A DNA stretch of 64,000 bases. It comes from CAVUXJ01 sp963814975 (GTDB taxonomy: Bacteria > Acidobacteriota > Vicinamibacteria > Vicinamibacterales > CAVVIG01). The stretch covers positions 124,001-188,000 of the forward strand of contig CAWFFB010000012.1 of NCBI GenBank assembly GCA_963814975.1, given 5' to 3'. Shown in pieces: positions 42,653 through 53,378 of this stretch (position 1 is the first letter of the stretch; each line of letters opens with the position of its first letter). The translations under genes and the position numbers were made by a program. The notes beneath the pieces are model-generated. The model saw only the letters and a program-made list of their open reading frames with translations. It did no database searches and was not told the DNA's origin.

Positions 42653-44039
42653 TCAGCGCGTTCGTGTCACCTGCCCGCTCTTCACGATGAGCACGGCGGA
42701 AATCTCGGCTGGGGCGGGCGCCACTCCTCCGGCGAGATCCGCGGGCGGCGGGTCGATCCACAGGCGGACCCGCCCATCGGTCATCAGCGCACCCGCTTCA
42801 TCGGCCAGCCCGCCGAGCGCCTGCTCGGCGGTCGGCCTGGCGTCGCGGACATCTTCGATCACCACGACGGTGCGGCCGCTTCGTTCTCCGGCAATTGTCA
42901 CCACCTCGCGCATCACAGCGGCCGAGAGCTCGGCTTCCCGCACGTAGCGGCGGTTCCGCACCTTGTACACTGGAAACAACGCCACGAGTAGCAGAACCAG
43001 AAAGGCGATCGCCCGATTCAGGGCACGCTGTGAAAGGCGTGAAGCTGCCCCCTCCACCAGATCGCCCAAGACAAGCACGACACCGATGCTTGGAAACAGC
43101 GCATACAGGCTGGAGCGGACGGGCAGCAGCAGCGTGGGTGCAAAGCCGAGCACGAGCCAGGAAGCGCCCTTCACCCGTCGGCGCCAATCCGTGCCTGGAT
43201 TAAATCGCGGAAAGCCGGCCACCAGCCAGAACAGCACGAAGACGAGGACCGGCGTGGTCGCGGCACGGTCGGCATATTGATACGTGTGCCCCAAGAGCGT
43301 GGTCAGATCGAATCGATACCGGTAGAAGGAGGGGGCTGAGGCGGGCGTCCACGCCCCCGACCAGGCCCGGACGGCAAGGCTCACCGCGGCGGCAACCCAG
43401 AGCATCCACGTCTCGGCGAGCGTCCGCCTCAGGCGCGCCCACAGCGCCAGCGCGGCAGACCGACCGTCGATGACGGACCAGACCGAGATGATTGCGGGGA
43501 TGACGAACCCTTCCTCTTTTGACCACATCGCCAACATGGCACAGCCCGCGGCAAGCACGCGGTGGCCGCGGAGCCAGGCGTATGCTGCCGCGAGGGCCCA
43601 TAACACCAACACCAAAGCGGTGCGACCGCTGATCCAGAGGACCGCCATGTTCACCGCCTGGAAGTTCAATGCCCAGACCAGCGCACCGGCGATCGCGACC
43701 CCACGCCGGAGGCCCAGTGCGTGAAGCACAAGGGTCAGCAGACCGACGCACCCAAACAGCAGCGCCACGTTTGTCAGACCGTAGCCAAGCGGATCGAGGC
43801 CGAAGATCGCGTGGTCGATGGCAAAGGTGAGCGAAACGACCGGGCGGAAGAAACCGGCGGCAGCCGGCGCGATCAGCCGCACGATGTCGCGGGGACCTTC
43901 CACGCGCGAGTTGGCAATCCATACGAAATCGTCCTTGACGAAGCCGTGGCCGGCGTCGCACCCGTAGACGATGGCGAGGAGACAGAGCGCGACGACAACC
44001 GCGCCGCGCCGGAGGAGTCGCTCGTCATCGGCCCGTCAC
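42653..44039 (-). CDS. Polytopic membrane protein, glycosyltransferase-like, with frameshift at its start
   Basis: The clear frame (42653-43903) has about nine hydrophobic helices and a periplasmic-type C-terminal domain of about 100 residues. Upstream it stays open as DDERLLRRGAVVVALCLLAIVYG, then KDDFVWIANS, but has no start codon. GTG 44037-44039, overlapping the patatin-gene stop (GTGA), gives MTADDERLL if one G is removed from the GGG run at about 44032. That join is convincing. The first extracytoplasmic loop with an early D-D pair (VKDDFVW) is typical of GT-C glycosyltransferases such as the PMT/TPR-linked membrane proteins, but the activity is unproven. Confidence 0.65.
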
Positions 44040-45184
44040 CGGTCCAGAAACCGCTGGATGTCTTCAGCCCGCGCCGCGGCGTCCGCCTCTCCCATCTCGA
44101 TCAGCTGTCGCAGGTAATTGCCCTGAAACATCACCAGACTGAGCAGATCGTTCGACCGCGTCTCGCGAGTCCCGAGACCGCGCGTGAGAAATCGAAATGT
44201 GGACGGAAGTTCGGGCTCGAACTCGTTCGCGAGCTGACCAAGGTCCTGCGACGGACGAAGCACGAGCAGATCGATATGCCTGAGGCCGTCGCGCTGCCCC
44301 TCCGGAAGGCGGGCAACGAGCTGATTGATCTGCTGCAGGTGCAATGCGTCGCCATCGAGCAAGTCGAGAAAAATCGCGTTCAGCAGGACACCCGCGACCT
44401 GTGCCGGCGGCGGATAGCCGCTCATCGCGGGCACCTCCGCTTCTTCGCGCGACCGCCCGTAGCGCGTCGAGATCGCGACGATGCGGCGGGCGCCGAGGTG
44501 CACCGCCGGCGAAAGCGGCGCGGCGAGGCGGATACCGCCGTCGCCGTACCATGCCCCGTCCACTGGCACTGCGGGAAAGAAGAACGGCAGCGCCGCCGTC
44601 GCCATCACATGGTCCACCCGAAGCGCGCAGGTGGCGCTCTTGCGTTGCGGCCGCTCCCACATCGGCATGCTGCAGTCGGCGGTTTGCACCCAGGTCACCG
44701 ACTGGCCTGTCGTATAGCTCGAGGCGGCGAGCGCAATCGCCCGCAGCCAGCCGTCCTGGACGTTCCGGGCGATGCCCGTCAGCTCACCGCCGACCGCCTG
44801 GAGCTCGCGCTCCAGCAGTTGCCGGAGCGGCGCGGTGTCGACGAAGCTGCCAGCCGGCCGCATCGGCGACCGGCCGCCGGCCACGAGCCGGCCGCCCCAC
44901 CGGATGACACGCGACCCGAGATCGCGCGTGTCGACGCGAAACACATCGCCGATGTGCAGCCCGGCCCAGAGGTTGACCAGATGCTCGACCTTCTCGGTAA
45001 AGGGCTCCTGGCGCGCGGCGAGGTAGGCCGCGTTGATTCCGCCGGCGGAGACCCCCGTGAGGATTCCCGGAACGACGTCGGGAAACTGCCGCGCGAGGAA
45101 CCGAAGAAAGCCGACTTGGTAGGCGGCGCGGGCGCCACCGCCGCTCAGAACCAGCGCGAGGTCGCTATGACGGGACGCCCCCAT
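44036..45184 (-). CDS. Patatin-like phospholipase
   Basis: A 382-residue patatin-fold lipid hydrolase. The oxyanion loop is GGGARAAYQ at residues 15-23, the nucleophile S46 sits in GVSAGG, and the catalytic Asp is in YGDGGIRLAAPLSPA. A Ser-Asp dyad is therefore complete. No leader is seen, so it is probably cytoplasmic or peripheral; the C-terminal 140 residues, partly helical, are not recognised. The stop overlaps the GTG of the following membrane-protein gene, so the pair is coupled. Confidence 0.92.
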   Translation of the reverse strand: MGASRHSDLALVLSGGGARAAYQVGFLRFLARQFPDVVPGILTGVSAGGINAAYLAARQEPFTEKVEHLVNLWAGLHIGDVFRVDTRDLGSRVIRWGGRLVAGGRSPMRPAGSFVDTAPLRQLLERELQAVGGELTGIARNVQDGWLRAIALAASSYTTGQSVTWVQTADCSMPMWERPQRKSATCALRVDHVMATAALPFFFPAVPVDGAWYGDGGIRLAAPLSPAVHLGARRIVAISTRYGRSREEAEVPAMSGYPPPAQVAGVLLNAIFLDLLDGDALHLQQINQLVARLPEGQRDGLRHIDLLVLRPSQDLGQLANEFEPELPSTFRFLTRGLGTRETRSNDLLSLVMFQGNYLRQLIEMGEADAAARAEDIQRFLDR

Positions 45185-45507
45185 GTCATGCGCCTCGCAA
45201 CGAACGCGGCGTCAGGCGGACTCCAGCGCCATAGATGTCAGTCGAACAGCGGCTCGGGGCGGATAATACAGGCGAGCACATAATAGCGCACGGCCACGCC
45301 GCCGGTGGACGATGGACCGACGCGGCCAAGCCGATATGATGATCTCTTCGCGGCGTGCCTGTGCGGCGAATCAACAATGGCGCCTTCAGTCACAGCGTCC
45401 GGCCGTCGCGCGCGACGCGGGCGTCGTTGGGTTAGAGTTAATGCGCTCCCTGTCCTGAGGGCGTGACGCCGGATCCTTTTTGATCCGGCAATTCGAGAGG
45501 AGAATCG
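45185..45507. other. Divergent intergenic region with gap leader
   Basis: About 320 bases upstream of both the patatin gene and gap. No convincing -35/-10 pair stands out. The 3' end contains a perfect hairpin (45468-45489) and the ribosome site AGAGGAG at 45495-45501 for gap. Confidence 0.45.
45468..45489 (+). promoter_or_regulatory. Leader hairpin directly before the gap ribosome site
   Basis: GCCGGATC and GATCCGGC form a perfect 8-bp stem around a CTTTTT loop. The hairpin ends six bases before the Shine-Dalgarno sequence. It could protect the mRNA 5' end or modulate translation of the glycolytic operon. Confidence 0.5.
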
Positions 45508-46515
<1,008 letters not shown>

Positions 46516-46529
46516 CCAGCCTGTTGGTC

Positions 46530-47786
46530 ATGCAAAAGCTCTCCATCAAGGACCTCGATCTCAGCGGGAAGCGCGTCTTCGTGCGCGTCGACTTCAATGT
46601 GCCGCTGAAAAACGGCCACATCGAGGACGATACGCGCGTTCGCGCCACGCTGCCGACAATCCGTTACGGGCTCGATCACGGTGCCACCGTGGTGCTCGCC
46701 AGCCATCTGGGACGTCCCAAAGGCAAGCCCAGCCCGGAGTACAGTCTTCAGCCGGTCGCCCGGCGACTGGAGGAATTGCTGGGTCGTCCGGTCGTGTTCG
46801 CCCACGACTGTGTGGGCGACGGCGCCAGGCACGCGGTCGATCAGGCTCACGCCTCGGGCGTGGGTCTCGCGTTGCTGGAGAATCTGCGGTTCCACTCGGA
46901 GGAGGAAAAGAACGACCCGATCTTTGCGGCGGCGCTCGCGTCTCTGGCGGACCTGTACGTGAATGACGCGTTCGGTGCCGCGCACCGGGCCCATGCTTCC
47001 GTCGAAGCGATCACACGGCATGTGCCCCGCGCAGCCGCGGGTCTGCTCATGGAGCAGGAACTGCGGTATCTCGGGCACGCCCTGGAAGCGCCGGAACGGC
47101 CGTTCGTCGCCATCCTCGGCGGCGCGAAGGTGTCCGACAAGCTCGAAGTCATCGCGAATCTGCTCGGCAAGGTCGACCGTCTGCTGATTGGCGGCGCGAT
47201 GGCCTACACGTTCGTCAAATCCCGCGGGGTGCCGATTGGCCGATCCCTCGTCGAGGACGACAAGCTGGAGGCGGCGAAAGCGATCGAAGCCGACGCCGCG
47301 GCCCGCGGTGTCCGGCTCGAGCTGCCGGTCGATCACGTCGTGACCGATCGTGTGGCTGCCGGCGCGGCGTCCGAGGTTCTGCCGATCGAGACCTCTTCAG
47401 CTCCAGCCGCTCCTCACAGCGTCCACGGCATCCCGCTGGACGATGGCCGTCGAACGACAATCGGTGACCGATTCGGGGTGGACATTGGGCCGGCCACAAT
47501 TGCGGGATATACCGCCTCGATCGGCAGCGCCAGAACGGTGGTCTGGAACGGCCCAATGGGCGTGTTCGAAATCGACGCGTTTGCGAAAGGCACCAACGCG
47601 GTAGCACACGCCGTCGCGTCCGTGAAGGGCACCACGATTGTCGGAGGGGGCGACTCGATTGCGGCGGTCACAAAGGCAGGCTTCGCCGACCGCATTTCGC
47701 ATATCTCGACCGGTGGAGGGGCCTCACTGGAGTTTCTCGCGGGCCGCAGACTTCCGGGCGTCGAGGCGCTCACGAACAAGGAATGA
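46530..47786 (+). CDS. pgk: Phosphoglycerate kinase
   Basis: A 418-residue kinase starting 15 bases after gap. N-terminal RVFVRVDFNVPL, substrate-site SHLGRPKG, hinge region ILGGAKVSDKLEV and ATP-site WNGPMGVFE and VGGGDS are all present. It makes ATP from 1,3-bisphosphoglycerate. It is about 20 residues longer than typical bacterial enzymes; the extra lies near residue 285-310, an Ala/Pro/Ser-rich loop (IETSSAPAAPHSVHG). ATG 46530 is chosen from family alignment; the frame is open into gap upstream. Confidence 0.98.
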   Translation: MQKLSIKDLDLSGKRVFVRVDFNVPLKNGHIEDDTRVRATLPTIRYGLDHGATVVLASHLGRPKGKPSPEYSLQPVARRLEELLGRPVVFAHDCVGDGARHAVDQAHASGVGLALLENLRFHSEEEKNDPIFAAALASLADLYVNDAFGAAHRAHASVEAITRHVPRAAAGLLMEQELRYLGHALEAPERPFVAILGGAKVSDKLEVIANLLGKVDRLLIGGAMAYTFVKSRGVPIGRSLVEDDKLEAAKAIEADAAARGVRLELPVDHVVTDRVAAGAASEVLPIETSSAPAAPHSVHGIPLDDGRRTTIGDRFGVDIGPATIAGYTASIGSARTVVWNGPMGVFEIDAFAKGTNAVAHAVASVKGTTIVGGGDSIAAVTKAGFADRISHISTGGGASLEFLAGRRLPGVEALTNKE

Positions 47787-47826
47787 GGGGCGGGCCAGCT
47801 CCTTTCCTGCCAACAGGTTCTGTCCT

Positions 47827-48594
47827 ATGAGAATCCCATTCATTGCGGGCAACTGGAAGATGTTCAAGACGGTTCAAGAGGCGGTGCTCTACGCGAAGGA
47901 GCTTCGCACAATCGTCAAGGACATCAGCGACGTCGAGATTGTGGTGGCGCCGCCCTTCACGGCCATCGCCGGTGTGGCCGAGGCGCTTCGCAACACGAAC
48001 GTGGGCGTCGCCGCGCAGAACCTCCACTGGGAACACGAAGGCGCGTTCACCGGAGAAATCTCCGGCGGGATGATCGGCGAAGCCGGCGCCGAGTACGTGA
48101 TCATCGGCCACTCCGAGCGACGCCGGTTGTTCGGTGAGACCGATGCGACCGTTGCTCGGAAGGTCGTCGCGGCCACACAGGCGGGGCTGACGCCGATCGT
48201 CTGTGTCGGGGAGACACTCGAAGAGCGCGAGCGGAATGAGACCTTCGCCGTGATCGACCGTCAGATCCAGGACGGATTGGATCAATTGGCGGCCGAGCAG
48301 ATCGCGGGGCTCGTCGTGGCCTATGAGCCCGTGTGGGCCATCGGCACCGGCCGGAATGCGACGGCGGCGCAAGCGGGTGAGGTGCATTCGCACATCCGCC
48401 ATCGGCTCGGCCAGCGGTTCGGCGCTCTGGCCGCGGGTCAGTGTCACGTCATCTACGGCGGCAGCGTCAAACCGGACAACATCGGAGACCTCATTCGCGA
48501 GGCCGATGTAGACGGTGCGCTCGTTGGCGGAGCCAGTCTCGACGTCAGAAGCTTCGTCGCGATCGTGACCGGTAGCCGGTCTGCTGCGGTATAA
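47827..48594 (+). CDS. tpiA: Triosephosphate isomerase
   Basis: A 255-residue TIM barrel of normal length. FIAGNWKM holds the N/K substrate residues, GHSERRR the catalytic His, AYEPVWAIGTG the catalytic Glu and flexible loop, and YGGSVKPDN the phosphate site. It interconverts dihydroxyacetone phosphate and glyceraldehyde-3-phosphate. It lies 40 bases after pgk and 23 before secG. Confidence 0.98.
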   Translation: MRIPFIAGNWKMFKTVQEAVLYAKELRTIVKDISDVEIVVAPPFTAIAGVAEALRNTNVGVAAQNLHWEHEGAFTGEISGGMIGEAGAEYVIIGHSERRRLFGETDATVARKVVAATQAGLTPIVCVGETLEERERNETFAVIDRQIQDGLDQLAAEQIAGLVVAYEPVWAIGTGRNATAAQAGEVHSHIRHRLGQRFGALAAGQCHVIYGGSVKPDNIGDLIREADVDGALVGGASLDVRSFVAIVTGSRSAAV

Positions 48595-48617
48595 TCTGAG
48601 GTTTCCGGATATTCCAG

Positions 48618-49076
48618 ATGTTGTATTACCTGTTGACCACTCTTTACGTGTTCGTCTGCCTGGTGTTGCTCCTCGTCATCCTGTTGCAGCAGGGCAAGGG
48701 CGGCGATATGGCCGCCGCGTTTGGCGGCGGCAGCAGCCAGACGGCCTTCGGCGCACGGGGCGGGGCGACGCTGCTCTCGAAAATCACCGCGGCGTTCGCG
48801 GTGCTGTTCATGCTCGGGGCGCTCGGCCTGGCGATTCTTGGCCGGCGTGGCCCCAGTTCGGTCGTCGGCGGCACGCCGGGACCACCAGCTCCCGCTCGCG
48901 CACCGGCAAGCGCGCCGCAAGCACCTGGTGCGGCCCAACCGCCGGCGGCGCCACAGTCACCGGCCGATCAACAACCGCCAGCGACTCAACCACCACCCGC
49001 GGCTCAACAGCCACCGGCGCCGCCGGCAGGCAACGCACCGCCGCCCGGGCAGCCGGCCGCGCCCCCGGCCAAGTGA
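48618..49076 (+). CDS. secG: Preprotein translocase subunit SecG with Pro/Ala-rich tail
   Basis: A 152-residue SecG. The first 75 residues match the family: a first helix (LLTTLYVFVCLVLLLVILLQQGKGGDMAAAFGGG), the GGGSSQTAFGARGG loop and a second helix (AVLFMLGALGLAIL). The remaining 75 residues are a low-complexity tail dominated by Pro, Ala and Gln, as seen in some acidobacterial and deltaproteobacterial SecG. It aids SecYEG export. In E. coli secG is followed by leuU (tRNA-Leu GAG); here only a fragment of that tRNA remains after the stop. Confidence 0.95.
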   Translation: MLYYLLTTLYVFVCLVLLLVILLQQGKGGDMAAAFGGGSSQTAFGARGGATLLSKITAAFAVLFMLGALGLAILGRRGPSSVVGGTPGPPAPARAPASAPQAPGAAQPPAAPQSPADQQPPATQPPPAAQQPPAPPAGNAPPPGQPAAPPAK

Positions 49077-49092
49077 GATCGTGCTCGCCCTC

Positions 49093-49129
49093 GCGGAAGG
49101 CGCGGAATGACAGACGCACCCGCTTGAGG
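49093..49129 (+). pseudogene. 5' fragment of tRNA-Leu(GAG); proposed left attachment site
   Basis: 37 bases match positions 1-37 of the intact tRNA-Leu(GAG) gene at 63666 with 32 identities, including the 5' acceptor strand GCGGAAG, D-arm and the anticodon loop up to GCTTGAGG. Similarity stops there: no T-arm or 3' acceptor follows. The break in the anticodon loop is a common crossover site for tyrosine recombinases. Confidence 0.8.
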
Positions 49130-49561
49130 CTTGACGGCTGCCGCTGTCCCGCCTCCAAGTAAACCCTGACAACAAAGGCAAACGACAACCAGAGCGGCTG
49201 CTTTGTTGTCTCTTGTCGATCTTGGTGTCCAAACAAATAGATCTTCGACCCTGGCCTCCGCCCACAAGCGCAGTCTGCCCTGACAATCTTCTCGCAACTC
49301 GATTGGCCGGCGAGCCGGGACTCGCACTGTCCTGAGGTTCGACGCGGATGGGTTTTGTGATCGAGAACAAAGCCTCGATGGGTGGGTTATTGTGCCAGGG
49401 ACGCGAGGAAGGAACCAGACGTCGACATTGGCGCCGCCGCAACGGCTTATGCCGAACTAGCATAGGAGGATGCGGAGTCTGTCGACCTCGGCCGCCCGTG
49501 CCGGCCGCTGTCATCGTGACGTCATCTTGAGTTCGAGATGTTGGCTTAATGAGCGTGTCCT
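49130..49561. other. Left end of the element, non-coding
   Basis: About 430 bases without a credible gene. A perfect 10-bp inverted repeat, GACAACAAAG (49168-49177) and CTTTGTTGTC (49201-49210), lies 39 bases inside the tRNA fragment. The same TTTGTTGTC word recurs beside the recombinase at the right end, as expected of arm-type recombinase sites. Confidence 0.5.
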
Positions 49562-50612
49562 GTGACAAACGGTAGCGTCGAACGGCGCGGGCGGATATGC
49601 GTCGGGACCCTTTTTGTCCTGATCGTCATCGTAGGATCGGTCAGTGCCCAGGAAATACCAAGTCAACAGTCCGGCGAAGGAGGCAATCCCGCTGGCTTCG
49701 TCATGCCGGCGGAGAAACCGCTCGGCCGTCCAATGCCGGTCGTCGATGGCGGTGACGCGACGCTCGACCCGAGACGGCCGGAGCCGGACAGATCCTCTCG
49801 GCCTCGGGTTGACTGGCTCGCAACTGATCGCGGCTCTGGCTCTCGCCCTGTTCCGGCTGGTGTCCCGGCTTTCTTCGAGCAGCAACCAGCTGCGCAGCAG
49901 GGAGAACCGGCCCACACGGGTTTCAAGGCGCTGCTCGTCGAAACCGGCAGAGACTTCAAGGCATTCCCGCAACGACGCTCCACCTGGGTGATTCTCGCAA
50001 TCGGGGGTGCAGCGGCGGCGATCGCGCACCCGTGTCGACGATGAGGTCAATGCACGGCTTGTGGGCTCTGACGCGGTCGGGCGCTTCTTCGCGCCCGGCA
50101 AGTATGTGGGTTCCGTGTATGTTCAAGCCGGTACGGCCATCAGCCTGTACATGATTGGTCGGTACATGCTTCCCCATCCTGACGGAGCCTCAAGGACCAA
50201 CAAAGTCTCTCACCTTGGGTTCGACCTGCTCCGAGCGCTCGCCGTCTCGCAGGCGCTGACGCAAGGGATCAAGTTTGCGGTACGCCGCGATCGACCGACG
50301 GGCGAATGCTGTGCGTTCCCGTCCGGCCATTCGTCGGCAGCCTTCGCGACCGCGGCGGTCCTCGAGCGCCATCACGGCTATCGCGCTGCCTGGCCGACAT
50401 TTGTGATCGCCGCCTACGTCGGGGCGTCGCGGCTCCACGATAATCGCCACTTCCTCAGCGATGTGTTGTTTGGCGGCGCGCTGGGCATTGCCAGCGGCTG
50501 GACGGTTGTCGGGCGTCACGGGCGATCCAACTTTGCCTTGATGCCGGTACCGGTTCGGGGCGGCGCCATGCTCACCTTCACACATCGACCGTCGCCGCAA
50601 GGGCGCCGCTAG
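49562..50612 (+). CDS. Secreted PAP2-family phosphatase, with frameshift
   Basis: The first frame (GTG 49562 to 50044) has a leader (CVGTLFVLIVIVGSVSAQ), a low-complexity region, then FKALLVETGRDFKAFPQRRSTWVILAIGGAAAAIAHP. The second frame (to 50612) continues DDEVNARLVGSDAVGRFFAPGKYVG and carries the PAP2 triad: KFAVRRDRP, FPSGHSSAAF and SRLHDNRHFLSDV. Removing one T at about 50033 joins the two. Members dephosphorylate lipids such as undecaprenyl pyrophosphate or phosphatidic acid; the export leader suggests a periplasmic substrate. Confidence 0.8.
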
Positions 50613-50747
50613 TGGCTGATCCGATGGAAGTGCGCTGTTCGGATTGGACGCACCAGGCGAGGCGGCGAAGTAACCTCGATCCCGGGCGGGCCGCTGCCCG
50701 CCCGGGGCGGATTCCAACGTGTAGCGCCGAAGCGGCAGCAGCGGGAG

Positions 50748-52218
50748 TCAGTAAGTGACTCGCACCCGGTAGTTGAGCGTCACAGAGCCGTTGGCGGTCA
50801 CAGGGACCTGGAACCGCGCGGCCCAGGCCGCCGTTTTCGTCCACTCGTGCGACGAGCGGAGCATCCGCCACGTCCCGCCGAGGGGCTCGTTCACGTCGAC
50901 GGCAACCGGCGTGGACTTATGGTTGCGCAGCGCAACCTGCGTACTCCACCTCGTAGGTGTTCGCCGCAACCTTCTCGAAATCAAGCTGCTTGCGCTCCAC
51001 AACGAGGTCGAAGGCATTGCCGATCTTGAGGTTCAGGATTTCGTCCTTCGGGGTGTGATCGATGCGATCCTCGCCGACGAACTGAATACCGCCCGATGAA
51101 TCGGACTGATAGACGCGCACAACACCCGCCGGCATCGGCATGCCGAGCCCTGTCCGCTCCTCGTTCTTGAACTGGTAGAACACCTGCACAACATCCTTGA
51201 TCGGCGCTCCGGGATGCTGGGCGTTCCGATAGTAGAACTGCTGTCCTTCGACTACGTACCGCTTGACAACCGGGAACCCGGTGCCGCCAAGCATGCTGAC
51301 CTGCTTCGTCTGGTTGTTGTTGATGGTCGTCTTGCGTCCGAATGTATACAGGTGGTAATCCGAGAACGCCTCCTGTGCCATGGGGGCTGCCGCCGCCACG
51401 TCAGCCCTCGATTCGTTCATCGCCATCCGGCCCAGCACCTGTTTCACTCGATTCAGGTTTCCCGCCACCAGTTGCAGCTTGGCGTTCGGAAACGAGGTGC
51501 CGCTGCCGTTTTTCAGCGTCACCCAGCCGTCGATGTCGCCCGTCTTGTCATCGCGCCCAACCGTCAGCACGTAGTCTGCGTTCCACGAGAGCTGGCCGGC
51601 CAGATACGACGCCTCGACCCGATGACGCGTCGTTCCGCCGTTGTCGAGGGTCCATATCAGTGTCGGCCGCGAGTACAGATTTCCGGGCAGCTCCGGGAAC
51701 CGGATGTGATCGGCGTGCAGGCCGGTCACGATCTCGCCCCCAACCTGCCAGACCGGCGCGTTGTTGTAGCTGAGGAGCCTCGCCTTTACCTCTTCCTCCT
51801 GGGTCGCACCGTTTCGCTGCAGGAGACGGATCAGCGTGACGTCGCGGCCGACGTACTTGCGCAGAAGCTTGTCGGGCTCGAGGAGATCGTACTCGTAGTT
51901 CTGCTCGAGCACGTTGACCTTGGAGGGCTCAGAAAGCGACCTGAAGTGCACCGTGGCCGGATTGACCGTCGCAGCGATGTCCATGAAGCGGAGGTTTGAC
52001 GTTCCCCGCGGAAGCTGGAGGTTGCGCACATCCCGGACAAGCGCGATGTCCGAGTTGTAAACCGTGAGCGCCAGCTCAGTCTGGTCCTCGAGCGTCGTCT
52101 GGTTCTGTGCTGGAGCAGCCTGGGCGGACACGGTTGGCGCGGTGCGGTCAGCCACGGTCGCCGCGCTTGTGAGGACTGACGCCGCGAGCAGCGCCATGTA
52201 TGGAAACGGACGGAACAT
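50748..52218 (-). CDS. Secreted DUF4139-family protein, frameshifted near the C-terminus
   Basis: ATG 52216-52218, seven bases after AAAGGAG, opens a leader (PYMALLAASVLTSAATVA) and a 430-residue DUF4139-type protein: ALTVYNSDIALVRDVRNLQL, LDNGGTTRHRVEASYLAGQLSWNADY and GWVTLKNGSGTSFPNAKLQLVAG. The frame ends at 50917 just after NTYEVEY; one base fewer at about 50940 continues as QVALRNHKSTPVAVDV down to the natural end VTLNYRVRVTY at 50748. Function is unknown; the fold is beta-rich and probably periplasmic. The break is another single-base indel. Confidence 0.8.
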
Positions 52219-52367
52219 AACAGGCTCCTTTGGAGTGGCCACTCTCGGGTTCCGATTGCGGCGGACCGGGTGGCTGTACTTAGAACGGAGCCGGGGGGAA
52301 ATCTTGCGCGGGGTCGGAGCAGGACGTTCCGGATCTGGGAATCAGGACTCGGGATGGGCTCAGAGAA

Positions 52368-53378
52368 TCACTTCCAAGTCGTTCCACCGTCAACGGTTGT
52401 GAAGCGCCGGCCGTCCGTGGCCGTTACGGTGGCGGTGCGCGCATCGGTTGCCTGAATTGCGGCGAGGTCCACCGCCAGTGGGAACATCAGCCGCTGCCAC
52501 GGCCTGCCGTCGGTCGTCAGCAGCACGATTCCCGCACGTCCGACGACCCAGCACACCGTCCGGGCCGGGGAAGCGCCAGCTATCAGATCCGTTCCCACTC
52601 CGGTGGGCGTCGCTTCCCACGAAGCCCCGGCGTTGTCGGAGTACTCCACGACGCCGGCGGGTCCAATGCGCCAACGGATCGAGGCGTCGGGAGAAACGAT
52701 CTCGATCAGCGGCGGGGCCGGAATGACACCCCCGAGCCTTGCGCCGAGCCGCGCCGTTTCTGCGAACGTGGAGTCGGAGGCCGCTGCCTGTGGTGCTGGA
52801 GCGGTGTTGCCCGTGACGAGAGAGGCATTGTCCCCCCGCTCCTCGTTCTCACGCGCTGGCGCGGCTCTCTTTGCCGCCGCCTCACGCCGGAGTTCCGGCG
52901 GCGGTTGCTGAAGCATCGGCGCAACGGCCTCCGCAGACGACGGTCGATCGGCAGGTGCCGCAGGCTCCGCAGTTGATGCGGTCTGCGGCGTCGCGACCTG
53001 CTCGACCGCTGCCGCCGGTTGTTCGGGTTGCCCGCTGTGCTTGTCGCGGGGCACCGCGAACCAGATCGCGATCCCGGTGGCCGTGGCTGCCAAGGGCACG
53101 AGCCAGCGTGCGCTCAGGCCGCGGCGCCACCACGGATCAGCGACAGCTTATGGCGAAGTCGTGCGCGCAAACGCGGCGAGAGTCGCCTGACAATCGAAGC
53201 AGTCAGCGAGGTGCTGATTTGCTGCGGTGAGCTGGCCCCCTGCGAGTGAGCCGTCGAGCCAGGCCGCCAGTATCTCGGCATCCGGGCACGGACCGAACTG
53301 CGGCGGCCGAGCAGGAGTCCGAAAGGAATCCTTCAGCAGGCGCTCAACCGATTGGTCGCGTGGGGATTCGCGGCTCAC
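52368..53378 (-). CDS. Zinc-finger anti-sigma factor with sensor domain, split by an in-frame stop
   Basis: GTG 53376-53378 overlaps the sigma-gene stop (GTGA). The first 76 codons give an anti-sigma zinc finger: PDAEILAAWLDGSL, then HLADCFDCQATLAAF (His-x3-Cys-x2-Cys). A TAA at 53148-53150 follows. The same frame then continues with a membrane helix (WLVPLAATATGIAIWFAV), a polar Ala/Pro-rich linker and a C-terminal beta domain (IRWRIGPAGVVEYSDNAGASW, GRAGIVLLTTDGRPWQRL) like YCF48-type propeller repeats. Frame and architecture agree across the stop, so one codon change (for example GAA to TAA) probably split the gene; sequencing error is possible. Confidence 0.75.

Noticed and set aside
41120..45283. 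Open frames 41120-42622 (antisense to the second amt) and 43721-45283 (antisense to the patatin gene)
   Set aside because: The opposite strand encodes complete families with active-site motifs; these frames have none.
49093..49175. A functional tRNA at the secG end
   Set aside because: Only the 5' half matches; no 3' acceptor strand, T-arm or CCA follows at the needed distance.
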